Assembly: GCA_021646465.1 (NCBI GenBank) | Contig: SOET01000012.1 | Coordinates: 1 to 64,000 of the forward strand | Direction: 5' to 3' | Length of the DNA stretch: 64,000 nucleotides | Origin: Candidatus Kuenenia hertensis | GTDB taxonomy: Bacteria; Planctomycetota; Brocadiia; Brocadiales; Brocadiaceae | Part shown: in pieces, positions 18,601 to 27,786 of the stretch | Layout: the number at the start of each line of letters is the position of its first letter | Numbering within the stretch: position 1 is the stretch's first letter | Position numbers and translations under genes: made by a program | Notes under the pieces: model-generated | Databases searched by the model: none | What the model saw: the letters and a program-made list of their open reading frames with translations, nothing else | Told to the model about the DNA's origin: nothing

Positions 18601-20106
18601 ATGGCACGAACGAAACGCATAATACCTTTTACTATCGTAAATTTGCTGTTGACATTTCTTTTTTTATGGGAGGTGCATGCTAATCCGCTCAAAATAGACG
18701 TAAAAGAACATGTACTCAAAAACGGTTTGAAGATGCTTATGCTGGAGAAGCACGATGCACCTATTGTATGCCTCCGTATTAATTTCCGCGTAGGTTCAGT
18801 GGACGAAAGACCAGGAATTACAGGAGTATCCCATCTTTTTGAACACATGATGTTCAAAGGAACAAAGATATTTGGAACAAAGGATTATGCCGCGGAAAAA
18901 CCATTGCTTGAAAAAGAAGAAGCCCTGGTAGGTGAACTTGCCCTGGAAACGGGAAGGGAAACCCGGGACAATAAAAAAATTGCCGCATTGGAAAAGGAAT
19001 TAGAAACGACGAGAGAAAAACTAAGAGATTTAATAGTAAAGGATGAAATATTTTCCTTGTATTTACGGCATGGCGCGGTCGGATTAAATGCCGCAACATC
19101 TTCTGACGGAACATTCTATATTTGTAACATTCCCTCTAATAAATTGGAATTATGGGCATTTGTCGAATCGGATAGGATGAAAAACCGCGTATTGAGAGAA
19201 TTCTATTCAGAGCGTGACGTTGTGATGGAAGAACGGCGTTTAAGAACGGAAACGAGCCCATTTGGAGCATTGATCGAACAACTTAATGCGGTAACATTTA
19301 TCGCCCACCCCTATCGTTGGCCAACGATAGGGTGGCGTTCCGATATTCAAAACGTAACAAAGGCAGAAACTGCGGAATATTTTGAACGGTATTATTCCCC
19401 GAATAATGCAATCATTGTAATGGTGGGTGACTTTCAGGCAGAAGAGGCGATAAAACTGGTAGAGAAATATTTTGGTGAAATTCCCCGCCAACCAGACCCT
19501 CCAAGGGTAAAGACCTTAGAACCAGAACAACAGGGTGAAAGGCGTATAGATGTGGAGTTTGATTCGAACCCCTACATGGCCATTTCATATCACATTCCGG
19601 GAATCAGTCATTCTGACATCTATGCATTGGATGTGTTGAGTTCTCTTCTTTCTGAAGGACGAACATCCCGTTTGTATAAATCTATGATCGAGGGAAAGCG
19701 AATAGCGGTAATGGCAAATGCCGGGATTGGTGTCGGAAGGTTTCCGGAAACATTTACCTTTTATGCAGCCCCGCGTGCACCTCACACCGTAGAAGAAGTA
19801 GAGGAGGCATTTTATGAAGAGATAGAATTGCTGAAAACAAAGCCCCCTTCCGATTGGGAATTGCAAAAGATTAAAAATCAGTTGGAGGCAAGTTTTATAC
19901 GGAGCCTGGACAGCGCTTCAGGTCTTGCCAGCCAGATAGGACACTATGAGATTATTTCCGACTGGAGATATATTAATACATTCCTGGAAAAAGTAGGTGA
20001 AGTTACTGCCTCGGATGTAACAAGGGTGGCAAACAAATATCTGAATAAGAGAAACCGTACCGTTGCTGTGTTGGTTAAGAAAGAAAATGGGGAGAGTGTA
20101 AAGTGA
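18601..20106 (+). CDS. M16 family zinc peptidase (catalytic member)
   Basis: A 501-residue exported insulinase-type peptidase. After the signal peptide (FTIVNLLLTFLFLWEVHA), the zinc motif HLFEH (HxxEH) is intact, and a downstream glutamate lies in ERDVVMEERRLRTE, the usual third ligand region. Between them is an insertion of about 60 charged residues (KEEALVGELALETGRE and following) predicted as a coiled coil. A second M16 domain follows (ISYHIPGISHSDIYALDVL). It overlaps the next gene (GTGA), which encodes an inactive partner: the arrangement of two-chain periplasmic M16 peptidases, analogous to mitochondrial processing peptidase beta and alpha. Substrates are probably short periplasmic peptides. 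Confidence 0.9.
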   Translation: MARTKRIIPFTIVNLLLTFLFLWEVHANPLKIDVKEHVLKNGLKMLMLEKHDAPIVCLRINFRVGSVDERPGITGVSHLFEHMMFKGTKIFGTKDYAAEKPLLEKEEALVGELALETGRETRDNKKIAALEKELETTREKLRDLIVKDEIFSLYLRHGAVGLNAATSSDGTFYICNIPSNKLELWAFVESDRMKNRVLREFYSERDVVMEERRLRTETSPFGALIEQLNAVTFIAHPYRWPTIGWRSDIQNVTKAETAEYFERYYSPNNAIIVMVGDFQAEEAIKLVEKYFGEIPRQPDPPRVKTLEPEQQGERRIDVEFDSNPYMAISYHIPGISHSDIYALDVLSSLLSEGRTSRLYKSMIEGKRIAVMANAGIGVGRFPETFTFYAAPRAPHTVEEVEEAFYEEIELLKTKPPSDWELQKIKNQLEASFIRSLDSASGLASQIGHYEIISDWRYINTFLEKVGEVTASDVTRVANKYLNKRNRTVAVLVKKENGESVK

Positions 20107-21635
20107 GTATGAAAAAGTATCATCGTCTTGTTTTATGTGTAGTTTGCATCATAAGCGTTTTTTCCGTTAACAATTCCGGACTGCTCCGCGCACAACATCA
20201 AAAAGAGGTTATCCCATCCTCTGGCGAACCCAAATCTGAGGGCGCAAGGATACTCTCAAAATTCAAATTCACCCCACTTGACTTTAATCCTCCAAAGGCA
20301 GAAAGATTAGTACTGGAAAATGGTATGATTCTCTATTTGCTGGAAGATCATGATTTACCGATCATAAATATGACCGCGCAAATCAGAACAGGTGCTGTTT
20401 ATGAACCTATGGAAAAGGCGGGGTTGGCGAGTTTGACGGGTGAAGTCATACGGAGCGGAGGTACGAAATCAATGCCGCCTGATAAGATGAATGAAGAACT
20501 TGAATTTATGGCGGCCTCTGTGGAAACTTCCATTGGCAGAGAGTCGGGAAGTGCAAGCCTTTCCGTACTAAAAAAAGACCTGGATAAAGGGTTAAAGATT
20601 TTTGCCGACATACTTAGGAATCCTGCATTTCCTGAAGATAAAATAAGGATGAAAAAGGATGAAGCCATAGAATCCATCCGAAGGGAAAACGATCGTCCGC
20701 AGCAAATAGCAGGGAGAGAATTTCGCAAAATTATCTATGAAAACATTCATCCGTATAGCAGAAGGGTCGATGGCACACTGGAATCAATAGAAAAAATTAC
20801 GAGAAAAGACATGATTGCCTTTCATAAAAATTTTTTCCGTCCAAATAACATAATACTTGGTATTTCAGGCGATTTTGACAAGAAAACTATGATAGAGAAA
20901 CTGAACGAAGTATTCAAAGGATGGAAAAAAGAAGATATCGATTTTCCTGAAGTGCCAAAGGTGAAAAACGAATTAAACAAATCGGTAAACTATGTATCTA
21001 AAGACATTAATCAGGCAAACGTCATTATGGGGCATTTGGGAATACATAGGAAGAGCCCTGACTATTTTCCCATCGAAATTATGAATTTTATTTTGGGCGG
21101 CAGCGGGTTTACCGCCCGGATAACCAGCAGGATACGTTCTGATGAGGGCCTTGCCTATTCTGCATTTAGCAATTTTCAGACATCACAAGACCTTGGCATA
21201 TTTTACGTAATGTGCCAAACCAAGCTGAATTCCACACATCGCGCTATTTCGATCGCTCTGGAAGAAATTGAAAAAATGCGTTCTACATTGGTAGATAACG
21301 AAGAATTAATGCATGCCAAAGAAACCATTGTAAATCAGTTTGTTTTCCGCTTTACAACGAGTGCGAGCATAGTTGCACAAATGGTTGATATTGAATACGA
21401 AGGATTACCACTCGATTATCTGGAAACATATGTGGATAATATACAAGCAGTGACTATTGAGGATATACAAAGGGTAGCGAAAAAATATTTACATCCGGAT
21501 AAAATCAGTATTCTTGTTGTTGGAAATAAAGATAAATTTGACAAACCTCTTGATACTTTTGGCAAAGTCAACGAGATTGCATTGGAACAATATCCGGAAA
21601 TTCCTGTAAATAAGACAAAAAACGAGGCGAAATAA
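20103..21635 (+). CDS. M16 family peptidase-like protein (non-catalytic partner)
   Basis: A 510-residue exported homologue of the preceding gene. A signal peptide (LVLCVVCIISVFSVNNSGLL) begins soon after the GTG start at 20103, or after the ATG at 20109. At the position of HxxEH it reads LASLTGEVIRSGG, so the zinc ligands are missing. It keeps the two-domain M16 fold, including the RESGSASLSVLKKDLD stretch and the glycine-rich loop ILGGSGFTARITSRIR that in partner subunits shapes the substrate chamber. Translationally coupled to the active chain; a heterodimer is expected. Confidence 0.88.
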   Translation: MSMKKYHRLVLCVVCIISVFSVNNSGLLRAQHQKEVIPSSGEPKSEGARILSKFKFTPLDFNPPKAERLVLENGMILYLLEDHDLPIINMTAQIRTGAVYEPMEKAGLASLTGEVIRSGGTKSMPPDKMNEELEFMAASVETSIGRESGSASLSVLKKDLDKGLKIFADILRNPAFPEDKIRMKKDEAIESIRRENDRPQQIAGREFRKIIYENIHPYSRRVDGTLESIEKITRKDMIAFHKNFFRPNNIILGISGDFDKKTMIEKLNEVFKGWKKEDIDFPEVPKVKNELNKSVNYVSKDINQANVIMGHLGIHRKSPDYFPIEIMNFILGGSGFTARITSRIRSDEGLAYSAFSNFQTSQDLGIFYVMCQTKLNSTHRAISIALEEIEKMRSTLVDNEELMHAKETIVNQFVFRFTTSASIVAQMVDIEYEGLPLDYLETYVDNIQAVTIEDIQRVAKKYLHPDKISILVVGNKDKFDKPLDTFGKVNEIALEQYPEIPVNKTKNEAK

Positions 21636-21638
21636 GTT

Positions 21639-22127
21639 GTGGTTGAAACGATAGCAATAACAATGGAAATGCCGGAAGGATCAAATATAATAGTCGGCCA
21701 GACCCATTTTATCAAAACGGCAGAGGATCTTTACGAAATCCTTATAAATGCCGTACCAGGAATAAAATGTGGCATTGCTTTTTGCGAGGCTTCCGCCCAA
21801 CGGCTGATAAGAATCGAGGGGAATGATGACCATCTGAAAGAAGCGGCTACAAAAAATGCGAAAAACATAGCCGCTGGCCATACCTTTGTAATCCTTATCA
21901 GGGATGCATATCCCATAAATGTGTTAAATGCTTTGAAATTATGCCCGGAGGTATGTTCCGTTTTTTGTGCCACCGCCAACCCTCTTCAGGTTATTGTTGC
22001 AAAGACCGCTCAGGGCAATGGAGTAATTGGTGTAATTGACGGATATGGTCCGCAGGGAGTCGAGAGCGAGAAAGATATTCTTGACCGGAGGCAATTATTG
22101 CGCAAAATAGGTTATAAGCTCTCTTGA
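21639..22127 (+). CDS. Adenosine-specific kinase (DUF355 family)
   Basis: A 162-residue protein of the family typified by the archaeal adenosine-specific kinase structure PAE2307. Recognisable blocks are GIKCGIAFCEASAQRLIRIEG, AAGHTFVILIRDAYPINVL, and CATANPLQVIVA with GVIGVIDGYGPQGVE. The proposed reaction is phosphorylation of adenosine to AMP. It starts with GTG three bases after the M16 partner and its stop overlaps the TTG start of the EamA gene, so four genes form one unit. Why a purine salvage enzyme travels with periplasmic peptidases is not clear. Confidence 0.85.
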   Translation: MVETIAITMEMPEGSNIIVGQTHFIKTAEDLYEILINAVPGIKCGIAFCEASAQRLIRIEGNDDHLKEAATKNAKNIAAGHTFVILIRDAYPINVLNALKLCPEVCSVFCATANPLQVIVAKTAQGNGVIGVIDGYGPQGVESEKDILDRRQLLRKIGYKLS

Positions 22128-22987
22128 TTTGGTTTTTCACCTCTCTTTTTTGTTCATTTTGCGTGGCAACCGCTGACGCCCTGAGCAAGAAGGTTCTGAA
22201 GGAAAAGAACGAATATATCGTCTTATGGGCACGCATTGGCTTTGCCTCACCGTTTTTATTGTGTTTCCTTCCTTTCATAGAAATACCAAAACTGGACCAC
22301 ACCTTTTTTCTTATTCTCATCTTCCTGATCCCGCTGGAAACGACGGCACTCATATTGTATATGAAGGCAATAAAAATATCACCGTTGTCAATGACATTGC
22401 CTTTCCTCGCATTAACCCCCTGTTTTTTGATAATAACATCAAATATTATTCTTGGAGAACGGCTGGACGAATACGGCATTACCGGTGTATTCCTTACCAC
22501 ACTGGGAGCGTATTTGCTTAATGTTAAAATGACCCGGCGGGGAGTATTGCAGCCGTTTAAGGCAATTTTGAAGGAACGCGGTTCTGTTTACATGATCATT
22601 GTTGCCTTTATCTACAGCATTACTTCCAATTTGGGGAAACTGGCGATCCAGCATTCCAGCCCATTGTTTTTTTCAGCAATCTATTTTCCCTTCCTCTCAG
22701 TAATTCTGTTTCCTCTTATTTTGTGGAAAAACAATGGTAAAATAAGGCAGCCGTTGAGTTCTCATTTTTTTCTCTTTATTATAATAGGATTGGTAATAGT
22801 ATTTTCAACTGTCAGTCATTTTTTTGCAGTAACACTAATAGAAGTACCCTATTTCATTTCAGTAAAAAGAACGAGTCTCCTTTTTGGCATTCTCTATGGG
22901 GCAATTTTGTTTAAAGAAAAAAATATTGCCGAACGGCTTATCGGTGGCGTGGTAATGATTGCTGGTGTGTTTATTATTTTACTTTAA
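22124..22987 (+). CDS. EamA/DMT-superfamily transporter
   Basis: A 287-residue inner-membrane protein with about ten hydrophobic helices in two repeats, as in the drug/metabolite transporter family; each half is an EamA domain. The start is a TTG overlapping the previous stop (TTGA), and no better start exists downstream before the first helix. A charged helix connection KKVLKEKNEYIVLWARIGFA is typical. The substrate is unknown; linkage with an adenosine kinase makes a nucleoside or metabolite efflux role conceivable but unproven. Confidence 0.85.
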   Translation: MIWFFTSLFCSFCVATADALSKKVLKEKNEYIVLWARIGFASPFLLCFLPFIEIPKLDHTFFLILIFLIPLETTALILYMKAIKISPLSMTLPFLALTPCFLIITSNIILGERLDEYGITGVFLTTLGAYLLNVKMTRRGVLQPFKAILKERGSVYMIIVAFIYSITSNLGKLAIQHSSPLFFSAIYFPFLSVILFPLILWKNNGKIRQPLSSHFFLFIIIGLVIVFSTVSHFFAVTLIEVPYFISVKRTSLLFGILYGAILFKEKNIAERLIGGVVMIAGVFIILL

Positions 22988-23098
22988 TGGGGTATCTACT
23001 TGACTCCAACTACAACATGTAGTGTCATTAAACCTTGAAATTCCTTGTACTATTAAAATGAACACAAATCAATCTGCTGAACGAGTACCCCGTTTTTT

Positions 23099-24721
23099 TC
23101 ATTGTTTCTTTATGTTTTCAACATTTTTTCTTATTTCTTCAGCATCTGGTGCATCAGGATTGAGTTTTAAATAGGTCAGGTAATCCTTCAACGCTTTTTC
23201 TTTGATTCCCAATTCCCGATAGGTATTGGCACGATGAAGATAGGCCAGGGGATTGTAAGGAAAGATATCTATGGAAGTATTAAAATCCGTGAGGGATTCA
23301 GAATACATTCCCAATAAGTTTTTTACGAGGGCACGTTCATAATACGCACCTGCAAGCCTTGGTTTCAACTCTATCATTCTGTTAAAATCTTCGAGAGACT
23401 CCCTGAAATGCTCGATTCCTCGATATGCCTTTGCCCTTATATAATATGCAAAGGCATTTTCCGGGGCAGATTGAATAAAGGCGGTTATATCCTTTATCGC
23501 CTCTTCATAACGCATCGCATCCGCATGAAGTATACTCCTTTTCATGTAAATATCCACATTGTTCGAATCAAGTTCCAATGCCTTATCAAAATCTTTTAAA
23601 GCCTTTTCCGGTTCGTTTGATTCGGCATATATCAAGCCTCTTGTTGCGTATGCAGGGGCATATTCTGGATCAAAAGCAATAACAGTGCTTAAATCCCGTA
23701 TTGATAATTCTGCCCGCCCGATTAAATAAAATGCTATAGCCCTGTTATAATATGCCAGTATGGAATTGGGATCCAATGATATTGCCTTGTTATAATCCGT
23801 TATAGCAATATCAATTTTTTCCATTTTGGCATAATAAGAACCCCGGTTATAATACGTAGGCGCATAATCAGGGTTCAGGTCAACTGCCCTGTTATAGTCC
23901 TCTATGGCTTGTTCATTATTCCCGATTTTTTCATAGAGCACACCTCTGTTGCAAAAAGAGACCGCATCGTTATTACGCAATTCTGTGGCTCTATTCACAT
24001 CATTCAAAGCATCTTTTATATTGCCGGTTTCTTTTTGAATGAGAGAACGATTTAAATAAACACTGGCAAGCACTTCATCTACGGTAAGATTTTTCAAATA
24101 ATATCCATTCTTTATGCTTTTTTCTGAAACGGCTTTTCCTGGGATTTTCACATAATAACGATCTGGCATGGACAGTCCTTTGTAACCTGTTTCTATGTTT
24201 CTTACAAAACTGCCATCATCATAACGGACAAACATGTGTTCCGGTACACTTACCCCATAAATGGGCAACTGGAGATATTCTGCTATACAAAGGTACAAGA
24301 GAGACAATCCAACACAGTTGCCAATTTTATTATCCAGCACCTTATTTAAAAGGATATTTTCAAGATTTCCCGTTTGAACATATTGAAACTTAAATTCATC
24401 GAAAAGTATCGTATTTATTGTATTAATTATATGCTCCGGAGTTTTGTTATTTCCAACAGATGTTTTTATCGTCTCGCTTATTTTATCTACTTGTTGCAAA
24501 TAATGTGTTTTGTCTATCTCTGGATAGGACTCCATTGCGATGTCAAGAATAACATTCGCAAGTCTATTTTTTTCTTTCTCAATCTCCCATGCATTGTCCG
24601 GAATAAAATCATCCGCGGACACATAAAAAACAATATTGACTATGCCCGGGAAAGAAAAAAACCCATAGATAACGCAAAACAAAAAACAATAGCTTAGGAC
24701 TTTCCTTAATATGTTTTCCAT
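23099..24721 (-). CDS. Transglutaminase-like plus TPR repeat protein
   Basis: A 540-residue exported protein. N-terminal signal (YCFLFCVIYGFFSFPGIVNI); a transglutaminase-like/SirB1-type domain at about residues 50-200 with the cysteine in GNCVGLSLLYLCIAEYL and a histidine in VPEHMFVRYDDG, consistent with a Cys-His pair. It is followed by about nine TPR units to the C-terminus (for example AIEDYNRAVDLNPDYAPTYY and close variants). It ends just upstream of, and lies on the same strand as, the exopolysaccharide transferase gene, with a 6-base gap, so a role in export or surface assembly is plausible. Confidence 0.85.
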   Translation of the reverse strand: MENILRKVLSYCFLFCVIYGFFSFPGIVNIVFYVSADDFIPDNAWEIEKEKNRLANVILDIAMESYPEIDKTHYLQQVDKISETIKTSVGNNKTPEHIINTINTILFDEFKFQYVQTGNLENILLNKVLDNKIGNCVGLSLLYLCIAEYLQLPIYGVSVPEHMFVRYDDGSFVRNIETGYKGLSMPDRYYVKIPGKAVSEKSIKNGYYLKNLTVDEVLASVYLNRSLIQKETGNIKDALNDVNRATELRNNDAVSFCNRGVLYEKIGNNEQAIEDYNRAVDLNPDYAPTYYNRGSYYAKMEKIDIAITDYNKAISLDPNSILAYYNRAIAFYLIGRAELSIRDLSTVIAFDPEYAPAYATRGLIYAESNEPEKALKDFDKALELDSNNVDIYMKRSILHADAMRYEEAIKDITAFIQSAPENAFAYYIRAKAYRGIEHFRESLEDFNRMIELKPRLAGAYYERALVKNLLGMYSESLTDFNTSIDIFPYNPLAYLHRANTYRELGIKEKALKDYLTYLKLNPDAPDAEEIRKNVENIKKQ

Positions 24722-24727
24722 AAGGGA

Positions 24728-26131
24728 TCAATAGGCATGTTTGTTAACAAAACCATTCCATAACGTAAGCCATATAATCTTCAAATCAAATTTCATAGAC
24801 CAATGCTCAATGTAGTAGAGGTCATATTCTATCCGTTTTTCCAACGAAGTATCGCCGCGCAGGCCGCATACCTGCGCCCACCCGGTAATTCCGGCCTTCA
24901 TTTTGTGTCTTAACATATATTTTGGCGTAGTATTTCTGAAGTTTTTTATAAAAACAGGCCTTTCAGGACGAGGCCCTACAATGCTCATGTCCCCTTTCAA
25001 CACATTAAAAAATTGCGGCAATTCGTCTAAACTGACCATTCTTAACAATCTCCCTATTTTCGTACACCGGGGATCGCCTTTCTTTGCCCATACTGGGCCT
25101 GTTTGATCTTCCGCATTTATACACATCGTCCGGAATTTCAGCAAATTAAAAAGTCTGCCATCCAACCCCATCCTTTCCTGTTTATAAAAGACCGGCCCTT
25201 TCGATGTTAATTTAACTAATAGCGCAATAATTACCATAATTGGCGCCGTAATAATCAGTACAATTGTGGCAAAAACAATATCTAAAACCCTCTTGAAAAT
25301 AACATTCCAGCCGTAAAGAGGGGTATCACGAAGGCCGATAAGCGGCATACCCTCAAATTCACTGACATTGCCGCGTAATGTTACAAAATCAAAAAGATCA
25401 GGCAATACCATAATTGTAACCATTTCATCACCAATATTCTCTAATACTTCTTTTAATTGGTGATGTGAATGAAAAGGCAACGTGATAAAAACAATATCAA
25501 TAGCATGTTTGATAATTAAATCACGAATATCCGAGAATTTACCTAATACTTCTATTCCTGATATTTTTTTCCCCACACTATTTGAATCATCTGACAGAAA
25601 CCCCGTTACCTGAATACCTAGTTCCAAATGTTTTCTTAATTTGCCAACAAGATCTTGTCCTAATTTTTCCGTCCCAACGACCAATGCATACCGCTGGTTA
25701 TAACCTTTTTGCCGTATAAATCTCAAAAATTCCCTAAATAATGCCCTCGTTAAGCACAGTAAAATAATGCTAATACACCAAAAATAAAGGAATATTAACC
25801 TGGAAAATTCATCCTGACGAAAAAGAAACGTGAGTGAAATGAGTATTAATGTAGCAAAGGTAGAGGCCTTTGCAATATCCGCAATCTCTGATAATTTAGT
25901 GGAAACCCGGCGAGGCTGATACAATCCAAATGTTTTAAAAACAATTCCCCACAGGGGGAACATAAAAATTAATAAAATGATATATATTTTGAGGGGAGGG
26001 ATACCCTTATAAACGGGAATAATTTCTGAGTAACAACGTAAGTAGTAGGCGGTTATCCATGAAACGGACAGGGTAAACCAGTCGGCGAGCAACAACAATG
26101 ATTCAAAAAATTTACTGTGTTTTTTTAGCAT
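24728..26131 (-). CDS. Undecaprenyl-phosphate sugar phosphotransferase (WbaP/PssY-like)
   Basis: A 467-residue membrane enzyme that transfers a sugar-1-phosphate (often glucose or galactose) to undecaprenyl phosphate, starting exopolysaccharide or O-antigen repeat synthesis. N-terminal half: four or five membrane helices and a CoA-binding-like nucleotide domain (YALVVGTEKLGQDLVGKL). C-terminal catalytic domain: YKQERMGLDGRLFNLLKFRT, the SLDELPQFFNVLKGDMSIVG stretch, GPRPERP, and the end helix LYYIEHWSMKFDLKI. All typical PNPT catalytic blocks are present. No other glycosyltransferases lie beside it. Confidence 0.92.
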   Translation of the reverse strand: MLKKHSKFFESLLLLADWFTLSVSWITAYYLRCYSEIIPVYKGIPPLKIYIILLIFMFPLWGIVFKTFGLYQPRRVSTKLSEIADIAKASTFATLILISLTFLFRQDEFSRLIFLYFWCISIILLCLTRALFREFLRFIRQKGYNQRYALVVGTEKLGQDLVGKLRKHLELGIQVTGFLSDDSNSVGKKISGIEVLGKFSDIRDLIIKHAIDIVFITLPFHSHHQLKEVLENIGDEMVTIMVLPDLFDFVTLRGNVSEFEGMPLIGLRDTPLYGWNVIFKRVLDIVFATIVLIITAPIMVIIALLVKLTSKGPVFYKQERMGLDGRLFNLLKFRTMCINAEDQTGPVWAKKGDPRCTKIGRLLRMVSLDELPQFFNVLKGDMSIVGPRPERPVFIKNFRNTTPKYMLRHKMKAGITGWAQVCGLRGDTSLEKRIEYDLYYIEHWSMKFDLKIIWLTLWNGFVNKHAY

Positions 26132-26223
26132 CGGTAAGTACTACATTAACTTCCCTTTTGTTATTTTAAAAAAACACCTGTCTGATAAAAAACATCTGCC
26201 CGGAGATGCTGAACTGTTTACGG

Positions 26224-26470
26224 TATATAGTCAAACAAATCTGGTTTTTGATTAGCCTTTTAATGCTTCGACGGAGTTTATACTGCGCATGCGAATGTGC
26301 TCAGCATGACGAAACTGTCACCCTGAGCGTTATTGTGCTGTCAGGAGTTTCCTCCTGACAGCAAGCCACGCCGTATCAAGACGGCAGGAGTAAAGACGCA
26401 TGGCCATGCGTCTCTACTCCTGCCGTCACTGTTCATAAATTTTCGAAAACCAGATTTGTTTGATTATATA
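26224..26470. repeat. Inverted-repeat element (MITE-like) with CTTCGAC/CCTGAGC core and hairpins
   Basis: Terminal repeats of about 26 bases: TATATAGTCAAACAAATCTG on the left and, reversed, TATATAATCAAACAAATCTG on the right, nearly identical and followed on both sides by GGTTTT. The interior contains the dispersed core (26262-26335), then three hairpins: TGTCAGG/CCTGACA, GCCGT/ACGGC with flanking GGCAGGAGTA/TACTCCTGCC, and GACGCATGG/CCATGCGTC. It fills most of the 349-base gap before the ferredoxin gene. No transposase; it would depend on one in trans. Confidence 0.7.
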
Positions 26471-26480
26471 CAAATTCAGG

Positions 26481-26918
26481 CTATTTCTCACTTGATGCGT
26501 ATACGAGAGCCCCTGTCTTACATGCCTCAACACATGCCATAGTATCAAATCCCCTGCAATCGTCACAATTAAAGGCAAAATTTAACTCCGTATTTTTAGT
26601 AATGGCGCCAAAGGGACAAGCACTCACACATTCCCAGCACCCAACGCATTTTTCTCTATCAATTACGACATTCCCGTCCTCATATTTGGTGATCGCCCCA
26701 TACTCACAGGATGCCATACACTTTGGTTTCGCGCAATTCTGGCATACCGTCATATGCGGATGATCTTTTCTGATAGATACTTGCAAACGATACTGTGATT
26801 TCGGGCTTTCCGTAAAAGCCTCGTAAAGATTGCGGGACGATGAATGCCTTACCGCACACTCAATCATGCATTGTTTACACGTTACGCATTTACTTTTTAT
26901 AAATTTCTTTTTCAGCAT
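26481..26918 (-). CDS. Polyferredoxin with four [4Fe-4S] motifs (HycB/CooF type)
   Basis: A 145-residue electron carrier. Four cysteine clusters are visible: CVTCKQCMIEC, CQNCAKPKCMASC, CVGCWECVSAC with a following P, and CDDCRGFDTMACVEAC, an arrangement like the iron-sulphur subunits of hydrogenases and CO dehydrogenase. It has no signal peptide, so it is cytoplasmic. It is the last gene of the tonB-exbB-exbD run, 78 bases after exbD, which is an unusual partner. The redox partner is unknown. Confidence 0.85.
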   Translation of the reverse strand: MLKKKFIKSKCVTCKQCMIECAVRHSSSRNLYEAFTESPKSQYRLQVSIRKDHPHMTVCQNCAKPKCMASCEYGAITKYEDGNVVIDREKCVGCWECVSACPFGAITKNTELNFAFNCDDCRGFDTMACVEACKTGALVYASSEK

Positions 26919-26996
26919 CGGTTAATACTCCTTAGTTTTGTAAATTCATTAATGCCTATATTTTATAAAAGAATACCAAAGGTCGCAAACAAAATT

Positions 26997-27413
26997 TCAC
27001 AACGACCGTTCTTCAGGGTCAATGACCGTAGGGGCAACTATCTTTTTCAAACCAGCCCCTTTGGCTGCATCCATCACGTCAACCACAAGACCATAGGAAA
27101 CGTTCTTATCCGCCCGTAAAACCAAGGTCTTTTCGGTTTGTTGAGAAAAAGCCTTTTTCAACACTGGTATAAGGTTTTTTCTAGCAACGGGTTCGTTCTG
27201 GAAAAACAATCTCCCATCACGGGAAATAGTTAATACCTGTTCCTCTATTTTGCTGGTTGGAGTATGTTTTGTCGTGGGAAGTTCTAATTTAATATTTGGT
27301 TGTTCTATAAAGGTGGAAGTAACCAGGAAAAACAAAAGGATAATGAATAACATATCCACTAATGGAGTAAGATTAATAAATGATTTTGAAGGTGTTTTTT
27401 CTCTGAATCTCAT
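26997..27413 (-). CDS. exbD: ExbD/TolR biopolymer transport protein
   Basis: A 138-residue inner-membrane subunit of the proton-driven motor that energises TonB. One transmembrane helix near the N-terminus (PLVDMLFIILLFFLVTSTFI) contains the catalytic Asp of the family in the context FINLTPLVDMLF. The periplasmic domain follows (KTLVLRADKNVSYGLVVDVM). Its ATG lies only 4 bases after the end of the broken PIN gene, so the exbB-exbD link is interrupted by the toxin-antitoxin insertion. Confidence 0.92.
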   Translation of the reverse strand: MRFREKTPSKSFINLTPLVDMLFIILLFFLVTSTFIEQPNIKLELPTTKHTPTSKIEEQVLTISRDGRLFFQNEPVARKNLIPVLKKAFSQQTEKTLVLRADKNVSYGLVVDVMDAAKGAGLKKIVAPTVIDPEERSL

Positions 27414-27417
27414 TGTT

Positions 27418-27785
27418 TTAAATTGGACTTATAATCGTTAGTTCTTTTGTTTTTTGAGCAAGTGACCTGTCAGCCGTTACAAGAATCAACTCCCGCACAT
27501 TTGCCGTTGCCGCAATTATGGCATCAGGTACTTTTAGCTTTAAGTTTTTGCGATAGTCTTTGTCTTTATGATAATTTCATCATTGATTAATACTACATCA
27601 ATTTCCTTTACGAATTCGGCAATTTCTTTTGAGACTGCATCATCTGTCTCAAAACAAAGCAGTTCAATTTTTGTGATGAAGGAGATATTGACCCTGCCTT
27701 TTGTCTCATTTATCAACCTCGATATTTTTTCTTCTCCATTAAAAAAGTAGATTACAGCGTTAGTATCTAATAAATAATCTGACAT
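27418..27785 (-). pseudogene. PIN-domain (VapC-like) toxin gene with a frameshift
   Basis: The 5' part encodes 81 residues with the PIN start MSDYLLDTNAVIYFFNGEE (catalytic Asp in DTN) and the Glu of FITKIELLCFE, then stops at 27540. The expected C-terminal half is present in another frame: KNLKLKVPDAIIAATA followed by LILVTADRSLAQ, with the remaining acidic residues, ending at 27418. One base appears to be missing near 27555-27560 (an A run). So this is an inactivated ribonuclease toxin or a sequencing error; full length would be about 122 residues. Confidence 0.8.
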
Positions 27786-27786
27786 G

